Part shown: positions 1-7,289 of the stretch, in pieces | Layout of the letters: each line of letters begins with the position of its first letter | Position numbering within the stretch: the first letter of the stretch is position 1 | Assembly (NCBI GenBank): GCA_036276035.1 | Contig: DASUCM010000072.1 | Location: 1 to 37,292 of the forward strand | DNA from: JACDAF01 sp036276035 | GTDB taxonomy: Bacteria > Chloroflexota > Limnocylindria > P2-11E | Direction: 5' to 3' | DNA: 37,292 nucleotides | Made by a program: the position numbers and the translations under genes | The notes under the pieces: model-generated | Told to the model about the DNA's origin: nothing | Seen by the model: the letters and a program-made list of their open reading frames with translations, nothing else | Database searches by the model: none

Positions 1-1
1 C

Positions 2-277
2 GTCGGGCGCGCACGCGCGTTCGGCGCGTTCGCGGCGCACGGGGGCCCCGAGGCCAGGGTCGCGGCGATCGTGAGCGCGGCGACGCGCCTCGGCGCGCCC
101 CTCGCGGAGCTGCTCGTGCTCCAGGCCGACTCGCTGCGCGATGCAGAGCGGCGGCACGCCGAAGCCCGAGCGCGCCGCCTTCCGGTCCTCATGATGTTCC
201 CGCTCACGTTCTGTGTCCTGCCCGCGCTGCTCATCGTGTTCCTTGGCCCGCCGCTGCTGTCGCTCCTCCGCGCCTAG
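2..277 (+). CDS. Type II secretion/Tad F-type membrane protein, C-terminal fragment (5' end outside window)
   Basis: The frame is open from the left edge to TAG at 275-277, so only about 91 C-terminal residues are visible. They match the end of a GspF/TadC-like (T2SSF) domain. A helical stretch (TRLGAPLAELLVLQADSLRDAERRHAEARARR, split here as two conserved halves) has the usual 'G.pla..L..qa..lR' pattern. A terminal hydrophobic helix with the typical FPLTFCVLPALLIVF signature follows. Such proteins form the inner-membrane platform of type II secretion or Tad pilus machines. With the Flp pilin and TadA/B/C genes downstream it probably closes another part of the pilus locus. The last 4 bp (CTAG, 274-277) are shared with the convergent RDD gene. 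Family assignment is fairly secure; the exact TadC/GspF subtype is not. Confidence 0.7.
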   Translation, partial: VGRARAFGAFAAHGGPEARVAAIVSAATRLGAPLAELLVLQADSLRDAERRHAEARARRLPVLMMFPLTFCVLPALLIVFLGPPLLSLLRA

Positions 278-693
278 GCCTTCACCACGTAGGTGCCCGC
301 GATCTTGTCGTGCCACCCCTGCTTGTTCGCGTCGAAGGCGACCCAGATCACGCCGATGAACAGGCAGAGGAACGAGACGATGAGCCCGACGTAGCGGATG
401 ATCGCGCTCGTCACGGAGAGCGCCGTGCCGTCGGTCCTCACCACCTTGATCGCGAGGGCCTTCATGCCGAGGGTCTGGCCGCCGCCCGCCGAGCTCCAGA
501 AGTACACGTAGTAGGCGAGGCCGAGGATGGTGCTGAGGCCCTGCCCGCGGCCGAGGTCACCCTCGAACAGGACGCCCGTGAGGATGCCGTTGACCACGGC
601 CAGAAGGATCGAATCCACGATGAACGCGAGCGTCCGCGTGAGGAAACCGATCTTGTCCCCCGTTGGGGTGACGGCCGGGGCGGCAGTGGCCAC
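274..693 (-). CDS. RDD family membrane protein
   Basis: A 139-residue protein with the RDD pattern: an N-terminal segment GFLTRTLAFIVDSILLAV with the Arg-Asp pair around the first membrane helix, a central GQTLGMKALAIKVV motif, and a C-terminal WHDKIAGTYVV motif. About three membrane helices are visible. RDD proteins are small inner-membrane proteins of mostly unknown role, some tied to ion exchange or stress. Start choice: a perfect AGGAGG (minus strand, about 706-701) lies 7 nt before GTG at 693-691 but only 1 nt before the upstream in-frame GTG at 699, so 693 is preferred. It is convergent with the upstream F-type protein gene (stops overlap by 4 bp) and divergent from the pilin gene. Family call is confident; function is unknown. 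Confidence 0.85.
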   Translation of the reverse strand: MATAAPAVTPTGDKIGFLTRTLAFIVDSILLAVVNGILTGVLFEGDLGRGQGLSTILGLAYYVYFWSSAGGGQTLGMKALAIKVVRTDGTALSVTSAIIRYVGLIVSFLCLFIGVIWVAFDANKQGWHDKIAGTYVVKA

Positions 694-829
694 TGGCACA
701 CCTCCTTGCAGACAGGCAGTCTAGCCCTTGACGGGTCGGCATTCGGGGGAGGACCCTTTTCCTAATTGCGGTCCGGGCCGGACCGATACAGGCTCACTGC
801 CAAGCGTCACTGGAGAAAGGGGGGTCCGC

Positions 830-988
830 ATGGATCTCAAGCTGTTCCTTCGCGAGGACGACGGTCAGGGGCTCGTCGAATATGCGCTCATCATCGCCGT
901 CATCGCCATTGCCGTCATCGTCGCGATGATCTTCCTTCGCGATCAGATCCAGAACATCTTCAGCAACATCGGCAACAACCTCACCTAG
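830..988 (+). CDS. flp: Flp/Fap-type pilin
   Basis: A 52-residue prepilin with a short charged leader (MDLKLFLREDDG) and a hydrophobic helix containing GLVEYALIIAVIAIAVIV. Cleavage after the first Gly (DDG|QG) would put Glu at +5 and Tyr at +6 of the mature protein, the class IVb Flp rule. It is the likely major subunit of the Tad pilus, processed by the prepilin peptidase encoded next and assembled by TadA/B/C. ATG at 830 is chosen because a purine-rich GGAGAAAGGGGGG precedes it and because the leader then has the normal length; longer in-frame readings from 728 lack this. A strong hairpin follows the stop, as expected for an abundantly transcribed monocistronic pilin gene. Confidence 0.9.
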   Translation: MDLKLFLREDDGQGLVEYALIIAVIAIAVIVAMIFLRDQIQNIFSNIGNNLT

Positions 989-1008
989 CGCGGCCGTCGG
1001 CGGAGAAT

Positions 1009-1042
1009 ACGAGCGGCGTCCCCTTGCGGGGACGCCGCTCGT
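1009..1042 (+). terminator. Strong hairpin after the pilin gene
   Basis: A perfect 15-bp inverted repeat: left arm 1009-1023 (ACGAGCGGCGTCCCC), loop TTGC, right arm 1028-1042. It begins about 20 bp after the pilin stop. There is no T-tract, so it may act as a terminator in a GC-rich genome or as a 3' stabiliser of the pilin mRNA that lets a lower level of read-through reach the peptidase gene. Confidence 0.6.
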
Positions 1043-1070
1043 GCATTCGACCGGATGAAGGGGGCAGGGG

Positions 1071-1571
1071 ATCGACGGGCTTCGTCTCATCCAGAACGTC
1101 CTGCTCGTCGCGTTCCTCGTTACCGTCATGGTCACGGACTTCCGCTCGCATCGGATCCCCAACGTCGTCACGTACCCGACGATCGTCCTCGGCCTCATCC
1201 TCTCCGCGCTCGCGGGCCTCGGCGCCGTGTTCCAGACCGGGTTCCTCGATCACCTTGCCGCGGTCGTTCTCGGCTTCGCCCTGCTGTACCCCTTCTATGC
1301 GGCCGGCGGGCTCAAGGCCGGCGACGTGAAGCTCCTCATGGCCGTCGGGGCGCTTCGCGGCACGCAGTTCCTGCTCGTCAGCACCTTCTACGGCGTGATG
1401 CTCGGCGGCCTGGTCGCGCTCGTCGTCATCGTGCTGCGGCGCTTCGCGCGGCCGGCCCCCGGCGAGGAGCCGAACACCATGCGCAAGGTGCTGAAGACGT
1501 GGATCCCGTACGGGGTCGCGCTCGGTGCAGGCGGCCTGATCGCGCTGGCGATGGACGTCACGCGCGGGTGA
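1071..1571 (+). CDS. Prepilin peptidase (A24 family, CpaA/TadV-like)
   Basis: An aspartic prepilin peptidase of the inner membrane. Both catalytic Asp motifs are visible: TDFRSHRIPN near the N terminus and GGLKAGDVKLL in the middle; about five to six membrane helices. It should cleave the Flp prepilin encoded just upstream. Start problem: the first ATG (1128) would leave the first catalytic Asp at residue 4 and delete the preceding helix. Yet the frame continues upstream to a stop at 1056-1058 and encodes exactly the expected helix (LIQNVLLVAFLVTVMV). No ATG, GTG or TTG exists between; the only well-placed codon is ATC at 1071, 6 nt after AAGGGGG (1058-1064). I give the longer form. Function is secure; the start is tentative and may be a non-AUG codon. 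Confidence 0.82.
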   Translation: MDGLRLIQNVLLVAFLVTVMVTDFRSHRIPNVVTYPTIVLGLILSALAGLGAVFQTGFLDHLAAVVLGFALLYPFYAAGGLKAGDVKLLMAVGALRGTQFLLVSTFYGVMLGGLVALVVIVLRRFARPAPGEEPNTMRKVLKTWIPYGVALGAGGLIALAMDVTRG

Positions 1572-1611
1572 GTTCCCACTGGTCGGACCGCGATATGCTG
1601 CCCAGGCTTCC

Positions 1612-2883
1612 ATGACCGACAAGATCCGCATCCTTATCGTCGACGACATCGACGAGACGCGCGAGAACCTCGCGAAGCTCATCGGGTTCGAGCCCGACAT
1701 GGAGATCGCGGGGTCGGCGAACAGTGGCCAGCAGGCCATCGACATGGCGAAGCGCGAGCGCCCTCACGTGATCCTCATGGACATCAACATGCCGGACATG
1801 GACGGCATCACGGCGACCGAGATCATCGCGAACACCGTCCCCGAGTCGCCGATCATCATGATGAGCGTCCAGGGCGAGCAGGACTACCTGCGCCGCTCGA
1901 TGCTCGCCGGCGCGCGCGAGTTCCTCGTGAAGCCGTTCTCCGCGGACGAGCTCGTGAACGCGATCCGCCACGTGAACGAGCTCGAGAAGGTGAAGCGCGC
2001 GCGGTACCAGCAGCAGGCGCCGCAGCCGGTGGCCGGCGGTCCGGTGCAGGCGCAGCCGGCGCAGGGGCAGCAGAAGGGTCAGATCATCTCCTTCTTCTCC
2101 CCGAAGGGCGGCGTCGGGCGCACGACGATCGCGACGAATCTCGCGGTGGCGCTCCACCAGTCGACGAACCGGCCCGTCGTGCTCGTCGACGGCAGCCTCC
2201 CGTTCGGCGACGTCGCCGTGATCCTCAACATGAGCCCGAAGGCGAAGACCATCGCCGACCTCGTCGGAAGCTTCGACGCGGTCGACGCCGACGTCCTCGA
2301 GACGGTCCTCGTCTCGCACACGACGGGGATCAAGGTGCTCCTCGCGCCGCCCACGCCGGAAGCGGCGGAGCTCATCACGGCCGCGAACATGAAGAAGGTC
2401 CTCGAGATCCTCGCGCAGCGCTACGCCTTCGTCATCGTGGACACCTGGCCCTCCTTCCAGGAGGTCGTGCTCACGATGCTCGACACGGCGGACGTCATCC
2501 TCACGCTCATGACGCTCGAGATCACCTCGCTGAAGAACGTGCGGGTGTTCCTCGAGATCGCCGAGAAGCTCGGCTACGACGAGCACAAGGTCCAGCTCGT
2601 GGCGAACCGGAACGACAGCTCGGGCGGCATCAAGGCGAGCGACGTCGAGGCGAGCCTCGGCCGGAAGATCCCGCACACCATCGTCTCTGACGGCCGCGCG
2701 CTCGTCCTGGCCGTCAACCGGGGTGTGCCATTCGTCATCAGTCACAAGGACAGCCAAGTGAGCAAGGACATGTTCACCCTCGCCGCGAGGCTCTCCGGGC
2801 AGGGCGGTGAGGCCTCCGCCGCGGCTCCGACCGCCGCGAAACCCGCCCAGCGGAGCGGGATGCGCCTCTTCGGGGCCCGCTAG
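1612..2883 (+). CDS. cpaE: CpaE/TadZ-like protein: receiver domain fused to a ParA/MinD-type ATPase
   Basis: A 423-residue fusion. Residues about 1-125 form a receiver domain (acidic pair DD at 11-12, phospho-acceptor Asp57 in VILMDINMPDMDG, Lys in FLVKPF). A Gln/Pro-rich linker spans about 130-158. A MinD/ParA ATPase follows, with a deviant Walker A FFSPKGGVGRTT (about 163-174) and the Walker-like VLVDGSLPFGD and VIVDTWPSF. CpaE/TadZ proteins position Tad pilus machinery at sites in the cell. Here the receiver is intact, so phosphorylation could control placement or ATPase state; no partner kinase is adjacent. It lies 40 bp after the peptidase gene and ahead of tadA, consistent with the Tad locus. 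ATG at 1612 gives a complete receiver domain. Confidence 0.9.
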   Translation: MTDKIRILIVDDIDETRENLAKLIGFEPDMEIAGSANSGQQAIDMAKRERPHVILMDINMPDMDGITATEIIANTVPESPIIMMSVQGEQDYLRRSMLAGAREFLVKPFSADELVNAIRHVNELEKVKRARYQQQAPQPVAGGPVQAQPAQGQQKGQIISFFSPKGGVGRTTIATNLAVALHQSTNRPVVLVDGSLPFGDVAVILNMSPKAKTIADLVGSFDAVDADVLETVLVSHTTGIKVLLAPPTPEAAELITAANMKKVLEILAQRYAFVIVDTWPSFQEVVLTMLDTADVILTLMTLEITSLKNVRVFLEIAEKLGYDEHKVQLVANRNDSSGGIKASDVEASLGRKIPHTIVSDGRALVLAVNRGVPFVISHKDSQVSKDMFTLAARLSGQGGEASAAAPTAAKPAQRSGMRLFGAR

Positions 2884-2908
2884 CCACCCATTTGACCCGC
2901 CCGGACGG

Positions 2909-2936
2909 TTGTCGAACGACCGTGCGGTCGTAGACT
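2909..2936 (+). promoter_or_regulatory. Putative sigma-70-type promoter upstream of tadA
   Basis: TTGTCG (2909-2914), 16-bp spacer, TAGACT (2931-2936). It lies in the 123-bp gap between the CpaE-like gene and tadA and partly overlaps a short palindrome (ACGACCG/CGGTCGT, 2916-2931). Four of six bases match in each hexamer; support is modest. Confidence 0.35.
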
Positions 2937-2951
2937 CCGGCCCAGGGAGCA

Positions 2952-2981
2952 GGCGCCTGTCGCGTGCTCAGAACAGGCGCC
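2952..2981 (+). repeat. Inverted repeat in the tadA leader
   Basis: GGCGCCTGT (2952-2960) and ACAGGCGCC (2973-2981) form a 9-bp stem with a 12-nt loop. It ends 25 bp before the tadA start and downstream of the putative promoter, so it would be in the mRNA leader. Role unknown. Confidence 0.4.
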
Positions 2982-3006
2982 CGCCAGCCGGGTCAGGGGG
3001 GTCAGC

Positions 3007-4416
3007 ATGTCGCTTCTCAAGAGGATCGAGGGCCAGCGGCCGCAGCAGCCGGAAGGCGGCCAGAGCGATCAGGGCCGCGGGACCGGTGGCCCGGGCCAGC
3101 CGCCGCCCGCCGGCGGACCGCTCACCCAGAGCACGCAGCCGGCACGCGACGGCATGCGCGACGTCCGCATCCAGATCCAGACGAAGATCATCAACAACCT
3201 CGACCCGCGGCTCGATCTCTCCGATGCGAAGAAGGTGCGCGCCGAGATCGAGGGCATGTTCAACCGCTTCCTCGACGAGGAGGGCAGCGTCGTCACCCGC
3301 GTCGAGCGCCAGCGGATGCTCGACCAGATCCTCGACGAGATCCTCGGCTTCGGTCCGATCCAGCCGCTGCTGAACGACGACACCGTCACCGAGGTGATGG
3401 TGAACGGCCCGTTCCGCGTCTACGTCGAGCGAAAGGGCAAGCTGCAGCTGTCCGAGTACACGTTCCAGAACGACGAGCACTGCATGCGCGTCATCGAGCG
3501 GATCATCGCCCCGATCGGCCGGCGCGTCGACGAATCGAAGCCGTACGAGGACGCCCGCCTGCCGGACGGCTCGCGCGTGAACATCATCATCCCGCCGCTC
3601 GCGCTGAACGGTCCGGTCGTGACCATCCGGAAGTTCCCGAAGTACCGGATCCAGGTCGAGGACTACGTGAAGTTCGGCACCGCGACCGCCGAGATGATGG
3701 AGTTCCTCCGCGGCTGCGTGGAGGCGCGCCTGAACATCTTCGTCTCCGGCGGCACCGGCTCCGGCAAGACGACGCTCCTGAACATCCTCTCCGGCTTCAT
3801 CCCCGAGGACGAGCGCATCGTCACGATCGAGGACGCGGCCGAGCTCCGCCTCGTCCAGGACCATGTCGTGCGCCTCGAGTCGCGCGCCGCGAACATCGAA
3901 GGCAAGGGCGCGGTGACGATCATGGATCTCGTGAAGAACTCCCTGCGTATGCGCCCGGAGCGCATCGTCGTCGGTGAGATCCGTGGTGGCGAGGCGCTCT
4001 CGATGCTCCAGGCCATGAACACCGGCCACGACGGCTCGCTGTCGACCGGCCACGCGAACTCGCCGCGGGACATGCTCAGCCGCATCGAGACGATGTGCCT
4101 CATGGCCGGGGTCGATCTGCCCGCCCGGGCGATCCGCGAGCAGATCGCGAGCGCGCTCGACCTCATCGTGCAGATCTCGCGGCTGAAGGACGGCTCGCGG
4201 AAGATCACGCACATCACCGAGGTCCAGGGCCTCGAGGGTGACGCGATCGTCCTCCAGGACGTCTTCATCTTCGAGCAGACCGCATACGTGGACGGGAAGG
4301 TCCAGGGTCGCCTTCGCCCGACCGGTATCCGGCCGAAGTTCGCGGAGAAGTTCGAGTCGGCCGGCATCCGCCTGCCGCAGGGCGTCTTCGGCGACATGTC
4401 GGCGAGCCTGCGCTAG
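3007..4416 (+). CDS. tadA: Tad pilus assembly ATPase TadA/CpaF
   Basis: A 469-residue secretion ATPase of the TadA/CpaF (VirB11-like) family. After a Pro/Gly/Gln-rich, probably disordered first 45 residues come the N-terminal domain and the ATPase core. Walker A is SGGTGSGKTTLLN (about residues 247-260). The Asp box RIVTIEDAAELRL, the Walker B region RIVVGEIRGGEAL and the His box GHDGSLSTGHANSP are all present. It powers Flp pilus assembly from the cytoplasm together with TadB and TadC encoded immediately after. ATG at 3007 follows a G-rich CAGGGGGGTCAGC. TadB starts at the next base after the stop, so the two are translationally linked. Confidence 0.95.
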   Translation: MSLLKRIEGQRPQQPEGGQSDQGRGTGGPGQPPPAGGPLTQSTQPARDGMRDVRIQIQTKIINNLDPRLDLSDAKKVRAEIEGMFNRFLDEEGSVVTRVERQRMLDQILDEILGFGPIQPLLNDDTVTEVMVNGPFRVYVERKGKLQLSEYTFQNDEHCMRVIERIIAPIGRRVDESKPYEDARLPDGSRVNIIIPPLALNGPVVTIRKFPKYRIQVEDYVKFGTATAEMMEFLRGCVEARLNIFVSGGTGSGKTTLLNILSGFIPEDERIVTIEDAAELRLVQDHVVRLESRAANIEGKGAVTIMDLVKNSLRMRPERIVVGEIRGGEALSMLQAMNTGHDGSLSTGHANSPRDMLSRIETMCLMAGVDLPARAIREQIASALDLIVQISRLKDGSRKITHITEVQGLEGDAIVLQDVFIFEQTAYVDGKVQGRLRPTGIRPKFAEKFESAGIRLPQGVFGDMSASLR

Positions 4417-5388
4417 ATGGAGTACGCGCTCCCCGCGGGGATCTTCTTCGGCGTCATCTTCATCTTCTGGGGCGTGTCATCGCTCATGAGCGGCGGCGGC
4501 GAGAGCGTCGAGGCCCGCATGGCGAGGTATGCCGGCGGCGCCGAGGCCCAGAAGAAGGAGCGCGAGAAGTCCGGCAAGAAGGCGAAGAAGACGCGTCAGG
4601 AGATCGACCCCTTCGCGACGCTCTCCGGCGACGTCGAGGACAAGCGGCGCGTCGTGAAGATCCAGCGCGATCTCGCGCGTGCGAACCTCAAGCTCCGGCC
4701 CTCCGAGTACTACTACATCCGCATCGGCATGGCCCTGGGGCTCGGCCTGCTGCTCTGGCTCTTCCGCGACCCGGTGTCCGGGATCATCGGCGCGCTCGTC
4801 GGCTACATGCTCCCGCGGTTCTGGGTCGGCCGCCGCATCAGCAGCCGCCTGAAGGCCTTCAACAAGCAGCTGCCCGACACCATCGTCCTGCTCTCGAACT
4901 CCCTGCGCGCGGGCTCGAGCTTCCTGCAGTCGATCGAGCTCGTCTCGCGTGAGGGCGAGCCGCCGATGAGCGAGGAGATGGGCCGCGTCGTCCGCGAGGT
5001 GAACCTCGGCCTCGGCATGGAGGAGTCGCTCGCGAACCTCGTTCGCCGGATCAAGAGCGAGGACCTCGATCTCATGGTCACGGCGATCGGCATCCAGCAG
5101 CAGGTCGGTGGCAACCTCGCGGAGATCCTCGACACCATCGCCTTCACGATCCGCGAGCGCGTGCGCATCAAGGCCGAGATCGGGACGCTCACGGCGCAGG
5201 GCCGGATGTCCGGCTACCTCGTCGCGTTCCTCCCGGTCGGCATCGCCATCGCGCTCAACTTCATCAACCCCGCCTTCATGGCGCCGCTCTTCACCCAGCT
5301 CATCGGCCAGATCCTCATCGGCGTCGGGATCACGATGATGGCGATCGGCTTCTTCGCGATCATGAAGATCACGGACATCAAGGTCTAA
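4417..5388 (+). CDS. tadB: Tad pilus inner-membrane protein TadB
   Basis: A 323-residue F-type platform protein. An N-terminal membrane helix (ALPAGIFFGVIFIFWGV) is followed by a Lys-rich cytoplasmic segment (KKEREKSGKKAKKTRQE), two helices, a T2SSF domain (LPDTIVLLSNSLRAGSSFLQSIE ... GGNLAEILDTIAFTIRER, in pieces) and C-terminal helices. The pattern and length fit TadB. It forms the membrane platform with TadC under the TadA ATPase. The ATG directly abuts the tadA stop, with no spacer, and its own stop TAA directly abuts the GTG of tadC. Confidence 0.92.
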   Translation: MEYALPAGIFFGVIFIFWGVSSLMSGGGESVEARMARYAGGAEAQKKEREKSGKKAKKTRQEIDPFATLSGDVEDKRRVVKIQRDLARANLKLRPSEYYYIRIGMALGLGLLLWLFRDPVSGIIGALVGYMLPRFWVGRRISSRLKAFNKQLPDTIVLLSNSLRAGSSFLQSIELVSREGEPPMSEEMGRVVREVNLGLGMEESLANLVRRIKSEDLDLMVTAIGIQQQVGGNLAEILDTIAFTIRERVRIKAEIGTLTAQGRMSGYLVAFLPVGIAIALNFINPAFMAPLFTQLIGQILIGVGITMMAIGFFAIMKITDIKV

Positions 5389-6303
5389 GTGGAAGCCATC
5401 CTCTTCGCCTTCCTCATGTTCGTCGCGGTGCTCATGATCATCGGCTCGCTCCTGCTCGGGTCGCAGCTCGACCCGGTCCAGGCCCGGCTCGCGCAGATCT
5501 CGGTCCGCCCGAAGAGCCTCGAGGAGCTCGAGCTCCAGCGGCCGCTCTCCGAGCGCACGCTGAAGCCGATCATCAACTCGCTCTCCCGTCTCGTCGGCCG
5601 GTTCTACCCGCAGAACACCGTCCGCGGCCTCGGCCTGAAGCTGAAGCGCGCCGGCATGGAGAACACGAGCACCGAGTTCTTCCTCGGCGTGAAGGGCTTC
5701 GCCGCGATCGTCGGCGCGATCGGCGTCTCCGCCCTGGTGAACCTCATGACCTCCGACGGGCTGCAGACGATGCTCGGCGCCATCGGCGGTGTCGTGCTCG
5801 GGTTCATGGCGCCCGACTTCTTCCTTCGGAACAAGGCCGGTAAGCGCAACACGCTCATCCTCGAGGCGCTGCCCGATGCGCTCGACCTGCTCACGATCTC
5901 CGTTGAGGCCGGCCTCGGCTTCGACGCCGCGCTCGTGAAGGTGACCGAGAAGATGAAGGGTCCCCTCTCGGACGAGTTCAAGCGTGCCGCGGGCGAGCAG
6001 CGCGTCGGCAAGTCCCGCCAGGAGTCGCTCCGCGGCATCACGGAGCGCGTCGACGTGAAGGAGTTCCACTCCTTCATCTCCGCCATCATCCAGGCGGACC
6101 AGCTCGGCGTCTCGATGTCGAAGGTGCTCCGGATCCAGTCCGAGCAGATGCGGACCGAGCGCCGTCAGCGCGCCGAGAACAAGGCCGCCAAGGCCCCGAT
6201 CCTCATCATGCTGCCGACGGTCGGCTGCATCTTCCCGTCCCTCTTCATCGTCATCCTCGCGCCCGCGGCGCTCACGGCGATGTCGTCCTGCGGGAGCGTC
6301 TGA
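5389..6303 (+). CDS. tadC: Tad pilus inner-membrane protein TadC
   Basis: A 304-residue F-type protein with N-terminal helix, a central pair of helices, and a T2SSF domain (LPDALDLLTISVEAGLGFDAAL ... SFISAIIQADQLGVSMSKVL, in pieces) ending in a hydrophobic LPTVGCIFPSLFIVIL segment. This is the typical partner of TadB. Start is GTG at 5389, immediately after the tadB stop. The last base pairs overlap the next gene: TGA at 6301-6303 lies within a CTGA overlap (6300-6303). Confidence 0.92.
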   Translation: MEAILFAFLMFVAVLMIIGSLLLGSQLDPVQARLAQISVRPKSLEELELQRPLSERTLKPIINSLSRLVGRFYPQNTVRGLGLKLKRAGMENTSTEFFLGVKGFAAIVGAIGVSALVNLMTSDGLQTMLGAIGGVVLGFMAPDFFLRNKAGKRNTLILEALPDALDLLTISVEAGLGFDAALVKVTEKMKGPLSDEFKRAAGEQRVGKSRQESLRGITERVDVKEFHSFISAIIQADQLGVSMSKVLRIQSEQMRTERRQRAENKAAKAPILIMLPTVGCIFPSLFIVILAPAALTAMSSCGSV

Positions 6304-6656
6304 CCCACCAGCGCATCCTCAACCGCACGCGGTCGACGACGCTCGCCACGGACTGCGCGACCGCTGACAACCTCTTCTCCCGCGGGCTCGGCCTGCTGCC
6401 CAGATCGTCGCTGCGCGAGGGGGAGGGACTGCGCATCACGAAGACGAACGCCATCACGATGTGGTTCATGCGCTTCCCGATCGATGCGGTGTGGGTCGAC
6501 CGCTCGCGCCGTGTCGTGAAGGTGCGCGAGCGCCTGCGTCCCTGGCTCCTCGCCGCCTCCGCGCGCGGCGCGGACGAGGTCATCGAGCTCCCCGCGGGGA
6601 CGATCGCGCGCACGGGGACGCAAGCCGGTGACGAACTCCAGTACGAGCCGGTCTAG
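6300..6656 (+). CDS. DUF192 family protein with a probable CTG start
   Basis: About 118 residues with the DUF192 pattern: an early ATD(C)A.T... region, FSRGLGLLPRSSLREGEGL, then the hallmark ITMWFMRFPIDAVWVD and VIELPAGTIARTG. DUF192 proteins are small beta-rich proteins of unknown function, often exported in other bacteria; no signal peptide is visible here. The first ATG (6459) would remove half of the domain. Reading back, no ATG/GTG/TTG occurs in frame. CTG at 6300 forms a CTGA overlap with the tadC stop and follows GGGAG (6292-6296), so I take it as the start. Family call is firm; the start is inferred. Confidence 0.8.
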   Translation: MTHQRILNRTRSTTLATDCATADNLFSRGLGLLPRSSLREGEGLRITKTNAITMWFMRFPIDAVWVDRSRRVVKVRERLRPWLLAASARGADEVIELPAGTIARTGTQAGDELQYEPV

Positions 6657-6660
6657 AAGA

Positions 6661-7278
6661 GTGGGCGCGCTCAGCGACCTCGTGCTGCCCCGGCGCTGCT
6701 CCGGCTGCCGCGCGCCCGGCGAGTGGCTCTGCCTGGAGTGCCGCGACGCCTGCGAGCCGGAGCCGCTCGCGCTCGGACGCGCCCTCGCCGGGCGCGCCGC
6801 CGGGACCTTCGCCGGGCCGCTGCGCGAGGCCATCCACGCGCTGAAGTACGGCGGCGAGCATGCGCTCGCGATCGAGCTCGGCGCGCTCGTCGCGGCCGAG
6901 GTCGCGCGGGATCTCGCGCGCGGAGCGGTCCTCGACGCGGTCGTCGTCGTGCCGCTCCATCGCGCGCGCCTCCGCGAGCGCGGCTACGACCAGGCGCACC
7001 TGCTCGCGGCGGCGGTCGCGCGCTCGTGCGGCCTGCCGCTCCTCCCGGCGCTTCGGCGGATCCGGCGCTCCGTGCCGCAGGTGGAGCTCGACCGCGCGCG
7101 GCGGGCGGAGAGCGTGCGCGGCGCGTTCGTCGGCGTCGCGGGCTCCCTGCGCGGCCTTCGCGTTGCCCTGGTGGACGACGTCACGACGACCGGCGCGACG
7201 CTGCGCAGCGCGGCGGCCGCGGCGCGCGCGTGCGGCGCGCGCTCCGTCCGCGCCTACACCGTCGCGAGCGACCTGTAG
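6661..7278 (+). CDS. comF: ComF-like phosphoribosyltransferase
   Basis: A 205-residue protein with the ComF layout: an N-terminal zinc-ribbon-like set of cysteines (LPRRCSGCRAPGEWLCLEC), a helical IHALKYGGE segment, and a C-terminal type I phosphoribosyltransferase domain with the PRPP loop VALVDDVTTTGATL. ComF supports DNA uptake in competent bacteria and may act in nucleotide salvage or DNA handling. GTG at 6661 gives the normal N terminus and lies 4 bp after the DUF192 stop; GTG at 6628 is an alternative overlapping that gene. Other competence genes are not visible in the window. Confidence 0.87.
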   Translation: MGALSDLVLPRRCSGCRAPGEWLCLECRDACEPEPLALGRALAGRAAGTFAGPLREAIHALKYGGEHALAIELGALVAAEVARDLARGAVLDAVVVVPLHRARLRERGYDQAHLLAAAVARSCGLPLLPALRRIRRSVPQVELDRARRAESVRGAFVGVAGSLRGLRVALVDDVTTTGATLRSAAAAARACGARSVRAYTVASDL

Positions 7279-7289
7279 GGTCGCGTGCC

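Noticed and set aside
728..768. TTGACG at 728-733 as a -35 element for the pilin gene
   Set aside because: No -10-like hexamer at 16-18 bp; TAATTG at 763 is 29 bp away.
4477..6069. 530-codon open frame on the minus strand opposite tadB/tadC
   Set aside because: Arg/Glu/Asp/His-rich shadow of two well-supported genes in GC-rich DNA; no domain pattern.
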